Positions 28,697 to 37,501 of a stretch of 64,000 nucleotides of DNA are shown here, piece after piece. The translations under genes were made by a program, and so were the position numbers. The notes below the pieces were generated by a model. It saw nothing but the letters and a program-made list of their open reading frames with translations, ran no database searches and was not told the origin of the DNA. The stretch lies in the NCBI RefSeq assembly GCF_040008265.1, contig NZ_CP155620.1, forward strand, positions 1 to 64,000, written 5' to 3'. Position 1 is the stretch's first letter; every line of letters begins with the position of its first letter. The stretch comes from Campylobacter sp. CCS1377. Lineage in GTDB: Bacteria; Campylobacterota; Campylobacteria; Campylobacterales; Campylobacteraceae.

Positions 28697-30064
28697 ATGG
28701 GTAGTAATTTAAGTATATTTAAAATCGGTGTTGGTCCTTCCTCTTCTCATACTTTGGGACCATTATTGGCGGGTAATATGTTTTGTGAAAAAATTAAAAC
28801 TCGCATTGATGAAATTTCTAAAATAGAAATTAAGCTTTATGGCTCTTTATCTTTAACAGGTAAAGGGCATTTAAGCGATAAGGCTATTTTATGGGGGCTT
28901 AGTGGCTTAAAAGCTAAAGAATTAAACGCGAGTTTGCAAGATGAGGTTTTTAAGTGTGCTTTAGAGAAAAGGATTTTGCTTTTAGATGGGATAAAAGAGC
29001 TTGATTTTGACTATGAAAAGGATTTGATTTTTGAAAAAGAATTTTTACCTTTGCACGAAAATGGTTTAAAAATTAGTGCTTTTAATAAAGAAAATGGTTT
29101 GATTTTAGAAGAAATTTATTATTCTATTGGCGGTGGGTTTGTGATGAGTGAGGCTGAGCTAAAAAAACACCAAGAAGGGCAAGATGAATTTGTGCATACA
29201 CCCTTAGAGCTTAATATCAACAATGCTAAAGATGCTTTAAAAATTTGTGAAGAAAAAAACTGGAATTTAGCAAAGCTTTCTTATGAATATGAGTTGCAGT
29301 TTTTTACCAAAGAAGAAATTAGGGCGTATTGCTTAGAAATTTGGGAAGTGATGCAAGAGGTTTTTTATAATGGAATTCATCCAAATTCAGATTATCTTCC
29401 TGGAAAACTTCATTTAAAGCGTCGTGCAAAAGGTTTAAATGAGCGCGTGGCAATGACTACGGATCCTATGGGGATTATTGATTTTATTTCTTTGTATGCT
29501 ATAGCAATTGCTGAAGAAAATGCAAGTGGTGCTAGGGTTGTTACTGCACCTACAAATGGAGCTTGTGCGGTTGTGCCAGCTGTGATGCTTTATCTTAAAA
29601 ATCATACCGTGGGTTTTAATGATGAAAAGGCGATTGATTTTTTACTCACCGCTATGCTTATAGGCTCTTTTTATAAGAAAAATGCAAGTATAAGTGGTGC
29701 TGAAGCAGGATGTCAAGCAGAGATTGGTAGTGCGAGTTCAATGGCAGCAGGTGCTATGGCAACGGTTTTAGGAGCAAAGGCGAATGTGGCTTGCAATGCT
29801 GCTGAAATGGCTATGGAGCATCATTTAGGCTTAACTTGCGATCCAGTAGCTGGGCTGGTGCAAATTCCTTGTATAGAAAGAAATGCTTTTGGGGCTATAA
29901 AAGCCATAAGTGCAGCTAGAATGGCAATGACGCGAAAAAGCACTCCTGTTGTAGGACTTGATGAGGTTATAAAAACTATGTATGAAACGGGCAAGGATAT
30001 GAATTTAAAATACAAAGAAACTTCGCTTGGGGGTTTAGCTACAAATTTAAAAAGTATTTGTTAA
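28697..30064 (+). CDS. sdaA: L-serine dehydratase (iron-sulfur, single chain)
   Basis: Deaminates L-serine to pyruvate and ammonia using a 4Fe-4S cluster. The N-terminal beta-type domain starts with SIFKIGVGPSSSHTLGP. The alpha-type domain holds RVVTAPTNGACAVVPA, GAEAGCQAEIGSA and the cluster cysteines in HHLGLTCDPVAGLVQIPC. The 455-residue single chain is as in other Campylobacter. Serine is a key carbon source for this genus. Confidence 0.95.
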   Translation: MGSNLSIFKIGVGPSSSHTLGPLLAGNMFCEKIKTRIDEISKIEIKLYGSLSLTGKGHLSDKAILWGLSGLKAKELNASLQDEVFKCALEKRILLLDGIKELDFDYEKDLIFEKEFLPLHENGLKISAFNKENGLILEEIYYSIGGGFVMSEAELKKHQEGQDEFVHTPLELNINNAKDALKICEEKNWNLAKLSYEYELQFFTKEEIRAYCLEIWEVMQEVFYNGIHPNSDYLPGKLHLKRRAKGLNERVAMTTDPMGIIDFISLYAIAIAEENASGARVVTAPTNGACAVVPAVMLYLKNHTVGFNDEKAIDFLLTAMLIGSFYKKNASISGAEAGCQAEIGSASSMAAGAMATVLGAKANVACNAAEMAMEHHLGLTCDPVAGLVQIPCIERNAFGAIKAISAARMAMTRKSTPVVGLDEVIKTMYETGKDMNLKYKETSLGGLATNLKSIC

Positions 30065-30075
30065 AAGGATAAAAA

Positions 30076-31176
30076 ATGAGCAAAAAGGCACTTTGTATTA
30101 TTAGCGGGGGTATGGATAGCACTTTGTGTGCTTATTTGGCTAAAAAGCAAGGTTATGAAATTATTGCTTTACATTTTGATTATAATCAACGCACACAAGA
30201 AAAAGAAAAAGAATGTTTTAAACAAATTTGCAAGGCTTTAAAAGTAGAAAAATCTTATATTTTAGATGTAAGTTTTATAGCTAATATTGGTGGAAATGCC
30301 TTAACAGACAAAAATATAAATATCCCTAAAAATGAACTTAATAAAAGCGATACCCCACCTATTACTTATGTGCCTTTTCGCAATGGAATTTTTTTAAGTA
30401 TAGCAGGATCTTTAGCCGAAAAAGAAAATTGTGAAAGTATTTTTATCGGCGTAGTAGAAGAAGATAGTAGTGGGTATCCTGATTGCACGCAAAGCTTTAT
30501 CCAAAAGGCGCAAGAATTTATCAATGAAGGCACGAGCAAGGATTTTAAAACTCAGATTAAAACCCCGCTTGTTCATCTTAAAAAGGCTGAAATTGTCGCT
30601 TTGGCTTTGAGTGAAAATGTGCCTTTAGAGCTTACTTGGTCATGTTATGAAAGTCAAGATTTAGCTTGTGGGGAATGCGATAGTTGCTTGCTTCGCTTAA
30701 GAGGCTTTGAAGAAGCGGGCTTTAAAGATAAAATTGCTTATAAAATGCGCATTAGGCATTTTAAATGTTTAAGTTCAGAGCTTAAAAATGCTTTGATAGA
30801 GCTTTGGGAGCAAAGTGTTAGAGCGAGTCATCATTTTTTAACAGAAGAAGATATAAGTAAAATCAAACAATATTTAAATGGCGATGAGGCTTTTATACGC
30901 ATTGAGTTTTTATTTATTTATGAAAATAATGAATTTGTAGGCTTTTTAGGCTTTTATCAAACAAGCATTCAAATGCTTTTTATCCACCCAAATTTTTTTC
31001 GCAAAAATTACGGCACTAGCCTCGTAAATTTTGCAATCACTCATTTTGAGCTTGATAAGGTTGAAGTTAATCTTGATAATGAAAAAGCCTTGAAATTTTA
31101 TGAAAAATTAGGCTTTCAAATTTATGATAGATATGTAGATGAATTTGGCTTTGTTTTGCTTAAAATGAAGAGATAG
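30076..31176 (+). CDS. queC: QueC (preQ0 synthase) fused to a GNAT acetyltransferase
   Basis: Residues 1-223 are a complete 7-cyano-7-deazaguanine synthase: PP-loop SGGMDST at 10-16 and the zinc site C190, C198, C201, C204. The reading frame continues without a stop into a GNAT acetyltransferase from Met224 (position 30745) to 366, similar to E. coli YjaB. It has an acetyl-CoA loop [14 protein letters not shown] and a C-terminal [12 protein letters not shown]. QueC normally ends near residue 224, so the join is seamless. QueC makes preQ0 from CDG for queuosine; the acetyltransferase substrate is unknown. Confidence 0.88.
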   Translation: MSKKALCIISGGMDSTLCAYLAKKQGYEIIALHFDYNQRTQEKEKECFKQICKALKVEKSYILDVSFIANIGGNALTDKNINIPKNELNKSDTPPITYVPFRNGIFLSIAGSLAEKENCESIFIGVVEEDSSGYPDCTQSFIQKAQEFINEGTSKDFKTQIKTPLVHLKKAEIVALALSENVPLELTWSCYESQDLACGECDSCLLRLRGFEEAGFKDKIAYKMRIRHFKCLSSELKNALIELWEQSVRASHHFLTEEDISKIKQYLNGDEAFIRIEFLFIYENNEFVGFLGFYQTSIQMLFIHPNFFRKNYGTSLVNFAITHFELDKVEVNLDNEKALKFYEKLGFQIYDRYVDEFGFVLLKMKR

Positions 31177-31606
31177 CTTTATCACCTATAAAAAAGTCAT
31201 AAAGTTCGTAACTTCCGTCTTTTTTCATCAAAATTACAGGATATTTTTCATAATGACCTTGCTCCATTCCAGGACTTCCTTGTGGCATATTTGGCGCTGA
31301 AATTCCAATCACTCCTTTAGGCTTGTTTTCAAGTAGCCACGCCACTGCACTTTGTGGCACATGTCCTTCTATGGCATAACCATCAATTACTCCCGTGTGG
31401 CAACTTTGGTATTCTTCTTTAATACCTAAATTTTGTTTTATTTGTAAAAAATCATTGGTTTTGATTGTTTTAACTTCATAGCCATTTTTTTGCATATATT
31501 GAGCCCAAAGATCACAACATCCACAAGTTGGACTTTCATAAATGACTAAATTTTTTGCTTGCAAAAAAGATGCAATTGCTATCATAGTGAAGATAATTTT
31601 TTTCAT
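31160..31606 (-). CDS. DUF411 periplasmic metal-binding protein
   Basis: A 148-residue exported protein with signal peptide (about 1-17, ending LQA). It has the DUF411 motifs [33 protein letters not shown] and [11 protein letters not shown]. The Cys, His and Met residues suggest copper or other soft-metal binding, as proposed for the family. It converges on the queC fusion and overlaps its 3' end by 17 bases. AAAGGA precedes the ATG. Confidence 0.85.
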   Translation of the reverse strand: MKKIIFTMIAIASFLQAKNLVIYESPTCGCCDLWAQYMQKNGYEVKTIKTNDFLQIKQNLGIKEEYQSCHTGVIDGYAIEGHVPQSAVAWLLENKPKGVIGISAPNMPQGSPGMEQGHYEKYPVILMKKDGSYELYDFFIGDKAISSF

Positions 31607-31752
31607 TTTTATCCTTTAAAATTTGTTTTGAAATAATACTTTTTAAGAGTAAATACAATGCTCTTGTTTTTGGCAATTAGAGCTATTTTTTTAAACCATT
31701 TAAAGCGATAATGGCTTTATAAATGTTTTAAGTATAAAAAAGGAATTTAAAG

Positions 31753-31837
31753 TGGTGCGGATGAAAGGACTTGAACCTTCACGCATTGCTGCACCAGATC
31801 CTAAGTCTGGCGTGTCTGCCAATTTCACCACATCCGC
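31753..31837 (-). tRNA. tRNA-Leu (anticodon TAG)
   Basis: The acceptor stem GCGGATG pairs with CATCCGC and CCA is encoded. The anticodon loop reads CTTAGGA (TAG). The long variable arm and total of 85 bases fit a class II leucine tRNA. Confidence 0.95.
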
Positions 31838-31842
31838 AAAAG

Positions 31843-31919
31843 TGGTACGCCCAAGAGGATTCGAACCTCTGACCTACGGCTTAGAAGGCCGTTGCTCTAT
31901 CCAGCTGAGCTATGAACGC
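31843..31919 (-). tRNA. tRNA-Arg (anticodon TCT)
   Basis: The acceptor stem GCGTTCA pairs with TGGGCGT using G-U pairs, the anticodon loop is CTTCTAA (TCT), the T loop is GGTTCGAATCC and CCA is encoded. Confidence 0.94.
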
Positions 31920-31935
31920 ATATAAAGAATTTTGG

Positions 31936-32012
31936 TGGTGCGCCCGATAGGAATCGAACCCATAACCTACAGATCCGAAGTCTGTCGCTCTATCCAGTTG
32001 AGCTACGAGCGC
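31936..32012 (-). tRNA. tRNA-Arg (anticodon TCG)
   Basis: The acceptor stem GCGCTCG pairs with CGGGCGC, the anticodon loop is CTTCGGA (TCG), the T loop is GGTTCGATTCC and CCA is encoded. Confidence 0.93.
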
Positions 32013-32015
32013 TGA

Positions 32016-32093
32016 TGGGGTGAGTGATGGGAATTGAACCCACGACCCTCAGGACCACAATCTGATGCTCTAACCGACTGAGCTACACTCACC
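32016..32093 (-). tRNA. tRNA-His (anticodon GTG)
   Basis: The anticodon loop is TTGTGGT (GTG). The encoded G at -1 (complement of 32093) pairs with discriminator C, the hallmark of tRNA-His. CCA is encoded. Confidence 0.94.
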
Positions 32094-32116
32094 ATTTTGT
32101 ATAAATTTATAGAAAA

Positions 32117-32194
32117 TGGTCGGGGTGAAAGGATTCGAACCTTCGGCCCCTTGGTCCCAAACCAAGTGCGCTAACCAGACTGCGCTACACCCCG
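32117..32194 (-). tRNA. tRNA-Pro (anticodon TGG)
   Basis: The acceptor stem CGGGGTG pairs with CACCCCG, the anticodon loop is TTTGGGA (TGG) and CCA is encoded. It is first in the five-tRNA minus-strand cluster. Confidence 0.94.
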
Positions 32195-32211
32195 ATAAAA
32201 ATAAAAGCAAT

Positions 32212-32240
32212 ATTGTATATAAAAATATTTCAAAAGTCAA
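32212..32240 (-). promoter_or_regulatory. Promoter of the tRNA cluster
   Basis: Read on the minus strand, TTGACT (32235-32240) and TACAAT (32212-32217) are separated by exactly 17 bases and lie 18 bases upstream of tRNA-Pro. The full -35/-10 pair suggests a strong promoter for all five tRNAs. Confidence 0.75.
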
Positions 32241-32371
32241 GAGAAATTTTGATTTATTATAGACGGAAAGCAAAAATAATTTTTTGATTTATTATAAATA
32301 TAATTTAAATTTTTTATATAAATATATAAAATAGTTAAAAAATATTTTTATTTATTTATATAAAATTCACA

Positions 32372-32377
32372 TATAAT
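32372..32377 (+). promoter_or_regulatory. Putative -10 box for the cytochrome operon
   Basis: TATAAT lies 53 bases before the first cytochrome gene in a 190-base, very A/T-rich spacer. I see no clear -35 or known operator. Confidence 0.4.
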
Positions 32378-32430
32378 TCACACTATTTGAGTGAAAATTA
32401 CCTTTTTAATTCCACAATAAAGGCAAGGGT

Positions 32431-32844
32431 ATGAAAAAAATATTTTTAATCTTGGTGTTAAATTCATATTTGTTTTCAAGCGAATTTAATCAAGCTATGC
32501 AAGAATACATTAATGAATTGAAAAATCAAGCAAAAAGTGAAAATCCTAGTTTTGTTGATTTTGATGCTAAGAGAGGTGAAATTATTTTTAGCACTAAAAA
32601 TAAAGGCAAAAATGGTGAATTGATTTCTTGTCAGAGTTGTCATAATGCTGATTTGACAAAGGAAGCTACGAATATTTTTACAAATAAAACCATAGCACCT
32701 TTAGCGCCAAGTGTAAATAAAAACAGACTTAGCGATGTTAAAGAAGTGAAAAAATGGCTTAAAAGAAATTTTAAAGATGTGTATTTGCGTGAAGGAAGCG
32801 CTATAGAAAAAGGTGATGTGCTTTATTATCTTATAAAACAATAA
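32431..32844 (+). CDS. SHP-like monoheme cytochrome c (DUF1924)
   Basis: Exported c-type cytochrome resembling Sphaeroides heme protein (SHP) of Rhodobacter. It has a signal peptide (about 1-16), one heme site CQSCH (Cys67, Cys70, His71) and the conserved stretch IAPLAPSVNKNR. Asn113 aligns with the SHP asparagine that serves as sixth heme ligand, by matching the distance from the heme His. The SHP disulfide cysteines are replaced by Phe114 and Ser123. Two further cytochrome genes follow, as in SHP operons. SHP binds small ligands such as oxygen and NO; the role here is inferred. Confidence 0.82.
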   Translation: MKKIFLILVLNSYLFSSEFNQAMQEYINELKNQAKSENPSFVDFDAKRGEIIFSTKNKGKNGELISCQSCHNADLTKEATNIFTNKTIAPLAPSVNKNRLSDVKEVKKWLKRNFKDVYLREGSAIEKGDVLYYLIKQ

Positions 32845-32853
32845 GGATGGATT

Positions 32854-33366
32854 ATGAAAAAGCTTTTATTTGTTATTTTTGTGTTTGTTGGTATTTTAAA
32901 TGCGAAAGATTATAATTATTATACAACTGATGTGGCTCCTGTAAATAATGATTTGTATAAGAAAGAATGCGCAAGTTGTCATTTTGCTTATCAGCCAGGG
33001 CTTTTACCTAGTAGCTCTTGGCAACACATAATGGATAATTTAGAAAATCATTATGGAAGCAATGCAAGTTTAGATGAAAATGATGCAAGGAAAATTTTGG
33101 CATATTTATTGGAAAATTCGAGCGAAAAATCTAATTATAAAAGAAGCATAAAAATCACTAATTCTCTCCAAAATGGTGTAGTTTATACTTCTTTGACGCA
33201 AATTCCTTATTTGCAGAAAAAACATAGAAAAATTCCAAAACACTTAATAGAGCAAAAAGAAGTGGGATCTTTGGCAAGATGTAGCGCATGTCATAAACAA
33301 GCAGATAAGGGAATTTATAATGATGAAGATGTTTATATACCAAATTATGGAAGAATGAATGACTAA
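32854..33366 (+). CDS. Diheme cytochrome c (DHC type)
   Basis: Exported 170-residue cytochrome with signal peptide (about 1-17) and two heme sites, CASCH at 39-43 and CSACH at 143-147. The stretch LLPSSSWQHIMDNLENHYG and the HRKIP motif before the second heme are DHC-family features. It probably passes electrons between the membrane cytochrome b and the SHP-like protein. It starts 9 bases after the SHP gene and overlaps the next gene by 8 bases. Confidence 0.82.
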   Translation: MKKLLFVIFVFVGILNAKDYNYYTTDVAPVNNDLYKKECASCHFAYQPGLLPSSSWQHIMDNLENHYGSNASLDENDARKILAYLLENSSEKSNYKRSIKITNSLQNGVVYTSLTQIPYLQKKHRKIPKHLIEQKEVGSLARCSACHKQADKGIYNDEDVYIPNYGRMND

Positions 33367-34450
33367 GAGTTATATTTGGACTTTTGTAAATCGTTTTTTA
33401 CATATTTTATTGATTGTTACTTTTCTTTTATCGTATTTATTTTCAGATTTTGATAATTTGTTTTATTACCATGCTTTGCTGGGCGTGTTGTTTTTTGCTA
33501 TTATCGCTTTTCGTATTATTTGGGGTTTTGTGGGGACAAAATATTCTTTGTTTAAAGACTTTCAGTTCAAAGGACTTGCCAAATATTTATTTTCTATTTT
33601 AGCAATAAAAGAAAAACATATAGGACACAATCCAGCTTCAAGTATAGCTATAATATTAATGCTTATTTTGGGAATTTTGATTTTTATCAGCGGAATGTTG
33701 GCTTTAGGTGTTGAAGAAAGAGCGGGATTTTTTGCAAAATTGTATTTTACATATGATGTATTTTCATATATTAAAGATTTGCATGAATTTTTTGTTAATT
33801 TTTTTGTATTTGTTGTAGTGATTCACATTTTAGGTGTTTTGATAGATAAATTTTACAATAAAGCCGATGCTTTAGACTCTATGATACATGGATACAAAAA
33901 TACAAATATAAACGAAAGTGTATCTTTGAATATTTTTCAAAAAATATTTTTCGCAAGTTTTTTATTGTTTTTTATTGCCTTGTTTTTCTATCTGCTTTAT
34001 CCCAAAAATCAAATTATCGGTATTAAAGATTTAAAATATGATTTTTCCTATATGCAAAACGAAGATTATAGCATTTATCAAAAAGAATGCGGTTCTTGTC
34101 ATATAGCTTATGTTTCTTATTTATTACCCAAAAAAGCGTGGAATAATATCATGAATAATTTGGAAAATCATTTTGGAGATGATGCTAGTTTGGACGAGAT
34201 GGATAGAAAAGCGATTTTGTCTTTTTTGGAAAAGAATTCAATGGAAGAATTTAATACCAAATTTAAAGCGAATTTAAAAAATGAAAATGTAAATGAGATA
34301 GCTATAACAAATTATAATTTTTATAAAAGAACACACCGCAAAATACCAGAGGAAGTTTTTCACTCGACAAAAGTGAAAAGTAGGGCAAATTGTCAAAATT
34401 GTCATCAATTCGCCCAAGAAGGATTTTTTTCAAAAAGTCAGATTATTTAA
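33359..34450 (+). CDS. Cytochrome b561-type membrane protein fused to a DHC diheme domain
   Basis: Residues 1-180 form a four-helix b-type cytochrome with candidate heme b ligands His15, His39, His142 and His156. A fifth span (about 195-214) leads to a C-terminal diheme domain with CGSCH at 244-248 and CQNCH at 345-349. That domain closely mirrors the DHC protein encoded just upstream, including KKAWNNIMNNLENHFG and THRKIP, so it is a paralogue fused to the membrane subunit. It likely takes electrons from quinol. Its end overlaps the convergent terC-family gene by 8 bases. Confidence 0.82.
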   Translation: MTKSYIWTFVNRFLHILLIVTFLLSYLFSDFDNLFYYHALLGVLFFAIIAFRIIWGFVGTKYSLFKDFQFKGLAKYLFSILAIKEKHIGHNPASSIAIILMLILGILIFISGMLALGVEERAGFFAKLYFTYDVFSYIKDLHEFFVNFFVFVVVIHILGVLIDKFYNKADALDSMIHGYKNTNINESVSLNIFQKIFFASFLLFFIALFFYLLYPKNQIIGIKDLKYDFSYMQNEDYSIYQKECGSCHIAYVSYLLPKKAWNNIMNNLENHFGDDASLDEMDRKAILSFLEKNSMEEFNTKFKANLKNENVNEIAITNYNFYKRTHRKIPEEVFHSTKVKSRANCQNCHQFAQEGFFSKSQII

Positions 34451-35279
34451 TCTGTTTTTTCTTTTTAGCTGCAATGATATTTAGAATTTCAGTCCCCAAA
34501 GCAAATACCATTGCAACATAAATATAAGCTTTTCCAAAATGCAAATCTAAACTTTCTGAAACTAAAACAACGCCTATCATAATCAAAAAAGCAAGAGCTA
34601 GAATTTTAATACTAGGATATTTTTCCACAAAATCTGCAATAGGTTTTGAAGCAAAAAGCATCACAAGAACAGCTAAAATCACAGCAATAATCATGATCTC
34701 GATATTTTGAGCGATACCTACAGCAGTAATTACACTATCAAGGGAAAATACAATGTCAATAATGGCAATTTCAGCCACCACCACCCAAAGTTTAGAGCTT
34801 ACTTTGATATGGTTAATATTTTCCTCTTCGCTATGATTGTGTAAAATTTCATCTTTAATTTCTTTGATGGATTTAAAAATTAAAAACAATCCCCCAAAGA
34901 AAAGCACCAAATCTCTTCCTGAAATTTCACCCCAATAAGTTTCTAAATCAGGAATACCTCCGCCAAAAAATGCAAAAAACGAAGTCCCAAAAACTATAGA
35001 ATTTACAGCCACTTCGCTAAGTTTTGATACATCACCTACATAGATTGAAAATAAGGGATTGATGAGTTTCATAACCCAAAAAAGTGATAAAAGTAGCAAA
35101 ATTCTAGTAATCATCGCAAAACCAAGACCTAAAATTCTTCCTTTGTCGCGGTGTTGTGCAGGAAGTTTGCTTACTAAAATTGCTAAAAAGATGATATTAT
35201 CTACACCTAAGACAATTTCAAGTGCAGCAAGCGTGATAAGAGTAAGCCAAGCATCAGGGCTAAATATCCATTCAAACAT
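34443..35279 (-). CDS. TerC-family integral membrane protein
   Basis: About seven membrane spans with the TerC signatures EIVLGVDNIIFLAIL near residue 20 and DIVFSLDSVITAVG in the second half, each with the characteristic acidic residue inside a helix. Relatives export manganese or act in metal and tellurite tolerance. I start it at Met 35279 (MFEWIFSPDA) because AAGGAAATTA lies directly upstream; the longer frame lacks a ribosome binding site. It matches the TerC gene that sits beside purN in C. jejuni. Confidence 0.88.
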   Translation of the reverse strand: MFEWIFSPDAWLTLITLAALEIVLGVDNIIFLAILVSKLPAQHRDKGRILGLGFAMITRILLLLSLFWVMKLINPLFSIYVGDVSKLSEVAVNSIVFGTSFFAFFGGGIPDLETYWGEISGRDLVLFFGGLFLIFKSIKEIKDEILHNHSEEENINHIKVSSKLWVVVAEIAIIDIVFSLDSVITAVGIAQNIEIMIIAVILAVLVMLFASKPIADFVEKYPSIKILALAFLIMIGVVLVSESLDLHFGKAYIYVAMVFALGTEILNIIAAKKKKQIK

Positions 35280-35392
35280 TAATTTCCTTATTGATTGTGA
35301 AATTTTCAAAGGGTAATTTTATAGTCTTAAAGCAAATAGTGTTTTAAAGATAATTTGGATAAACTAAAATTTGTCATAATAAAGGATAAAAA

Positions 35393-35953
35393 ATGACAAG
35401 AGAACAAGCAGAATTAATTATAAAAGAAGAAAAGTTGTTTTATGTAACTTGGCGTGATTATGATGTTACAGCAGGAGAATATCATTTTACAATTTGGTTT
35501 AATCCTAACAATCATAAATACGAAGCTGTTTATATTGGAGAAAGGGGAGGTGTTGAATTTAAGTATTCTTTTGATAGTGAAAAAGAAGCCATTGATAAAA
35601 TGTTACAGATGAATTATAAACAAAAATATTTTAGCGTAAATGAAGACTATTCAATGCAAAATAGAAAAGAAGTAGCACTAAGAATCATCAAAGAAGAAAA
35701 TCTAGAAGTGATTTGGTATGATGAAGCACTTAAACCAATGCGAGCAGGTATTAAACACGATAAACAAAGAGATAAATACATTTCTTTTATCACTAATGCT
35801 AAAGCAGAGATTATAGAATGGAAAAGTATTGAGTTTGATGGGGATAGATACAGTGAAACTTTTGAAAGAATGTTAAATGATGAAAGTAAAGCCCTTTATG
35901 CTCTTATCAATCGTGCCAGAATGATTAAGCAAAATAAGATTAGTTTTGTGTAA
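35393..35953 (+). CDS. Hypothetical protein with two tandem immunity-like domains
   Basis: No signal peptide or membrane span. The 186 residues hold two related units. The first starts RE-QAELIIKEEKLFYVTW and the second RKEVALRIIKEENLEVIW; both continue with a beta-rich part and end in a helix with KMLQMN or RMLND. This compact alpha/beta fold and the ankyrin neighbour suggest an immunity protein of a polymorphic toxin system (Imm59-like by eye). No toxin gene is present nearby. AAAGGA precedes the ATG. Confidence 0.5.
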   Translation: MTREQAELIIKEEKLFYVTWRDYDVTAGEYHFTIWFNPNNHKYEAVYIGERGGVEFKYSFDSEKEAIDKMLQMNYKQKYFSVNEDYSMQNRKEVALRIIKEENLEVIWYDEALKPMRAGIKHDKQRDKYISFITNAKAEIIEWKSIEFDGDRYSETFERMLNDESKALYALINRARMIKQNKISFV

Positions 35954-36005
35954 ATGTTTTAAGGTTAGGTTTTATCAAACAAATATCATAAGAAAGGAAA
36001 AACAA

Positions 36006-36952
36006 ATGAAAAACTAGAAGATATCAAAGCTATGAATTACAAACAAAAAGATGAGTTAGAAGATTTAGTTCTTGAAGCTATAGATGATAATGATTTAGCT
36101 AAGGTAAAAGATATTTTAAAAGATTATCCTGTAAAAATATCTTGTTATGAGCTTAATATCAAAGATAAAGATGGAGACTTCCCTTTATTTGATCCTTTTA
36201 ACTTAATAATAAGGGCTGCATTTGCTTGTGAAGAAAACAATAATGATTTTTCTATTTTAGATTATTTATTTGATGAGTATGGTTTAAGTTTAAAAGATCC
36301 TAAATATAATTTTGTTCTTATTGATATGAAACACATCAAAGAAGCTAATGATAAATATATTTTAATAAAAAAAGCAAAAGAAAGCAACATTATTTGTCGA
36401 AACGCTTTAATCTATTATTATATACTGAATGCTGATAATCCAAACTCTCATATCATTAAGTATCTAGTCAATCGTGGGGCTAAATTTGAAGTGCATGATG
36501 AAGGATCATTTGGTTGGACTCCTATGCATTTTTGGGCTAGACGCAATAATTATGAATTATTAGAACTAGCCATTAAAGGAGGAGCTAATGTGGATATGCA
36601 AACCCGACTTATTCAAGAGAGTGAATACAATGAAACCCTTTTATTTGAAGCTGTAAAAGAAGCAGAAACCTATAGGGTTACACAGTTTTTAATTGAACTT
36701 GGAGCCAATGTAAATTTTGCTACCCCAAGAACCCCTTTAGATGATGCAAAAGGATCTAGAAATAAAAAACTTTTAAAAGATGCAGGAGCAATGACTTCAG
36801 AACAAATCAGAAAGAAATTTAATTTACCAGCATATGATTCTTCTCATTGTGAAATTGATGGAGAAGAAGATTTTGACTTATTGGGTAAATATCATGATGA
36901 ATATTCCAAGCTTTTAAACGATGCTATAAAAAAGGCCAATGAGAGTGAATGA
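36006..36952 (+). pseudogene. Ankyrin-repeat protein with a frameshift at its start
   Basis: The best ribosome binding site (AAAGGAAAAAC) points to ATG 36006, but that frame stops at once (M-K-N-stop). One more A in the run 36009-36013 would give MKKLEDIKAMNYKQK and join the long frame, which runs intact to 36952. From the internal ATG at 36032 a 306-residue protein is still possible, without a ribosome binding site. It has ankyrin repeats (GWTPMHFWARRNNYELLELA; IELGANVNFATPRTPLDDA). Ankyrin proteins often serve as immunity factors. Confidence 0.6.
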
Positions 36953-36997
36953 GGGAATAGAAATTTACTTTGCTAAAATAAATTATAAGGAAAGATA

Positions 36998-37458
36998 ATG
37001 AAAAATAAAAATTTATTGGATAAAGATATACAAGAAGTATTTAAATACTATCTTAAAAATGATAGTTATTTAAAAGGTGCTTTAGATGGTTTAAAAAATA
37101 CGAGCGAAGAGCTTTTATAAGTAGCATCTTAAGCTATGAATATAAAAATTTAGTGGAAAATGGCAATTTAAAAGTCGATGAAAAATATAAAGCTATTTTA
37201 CCACCTAACTTAATCGCCATTTTAGAATATGACAAAAGGACATTTAATAGCACAAATCTTAGCAATTTTATAAATGATTTGGAATTTGAATTAGAACATA
37301 TAGAAATGGAACTCTATGATGATCCTGCTGACTTTGAAGGGGGAGATTATTATAATGAAGATAGCGAATGTGATGAAGATTATAGTATAGAAGATTGGGT
37401 AGAAGATCAAGTAAGCAATATAAAAGATTTTATAGATGCTTTGAAAGATTTTAAATGA
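36998..37458 (+). pseudogene. Frameshifted small acidic hypothetical gene
   Basis: ATG 36998 follows AAGGA and reads MKNKNLLDKDIQEVFKYYL, but the frame ends at 37119 or so. At the run of six A (37093-37098) one extra A would give GLKKYERRAFISSILSYEYK and continue to 37458 for about 153 residues. The C-terminus is very acidic (many Asp/Glu from residue about 110). No family recognised. It is the last gene of the accessory islet; a shortened product from 37153 is unlikely to be real. Confidence 0.55.
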
Positions 37459-37501
37459 AAAAATCATTAAATTTTTTAAAAAAATATTTTAACAATAAAA
37501 G

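Noticed and set aside
32070-32273. 67-codon minus-strand frame over tRNA-Pro and part of tRNA-His
   Set aside because: It reads through two clear tRNA genes; coding is an accident.
37153-37458. Separate 101-codon gene from ATG 37153
   Set aside because: No ribosome binding site; protein-like sequence continues upstream in the same frame, so it is the tail of a frameshifted longer gene.
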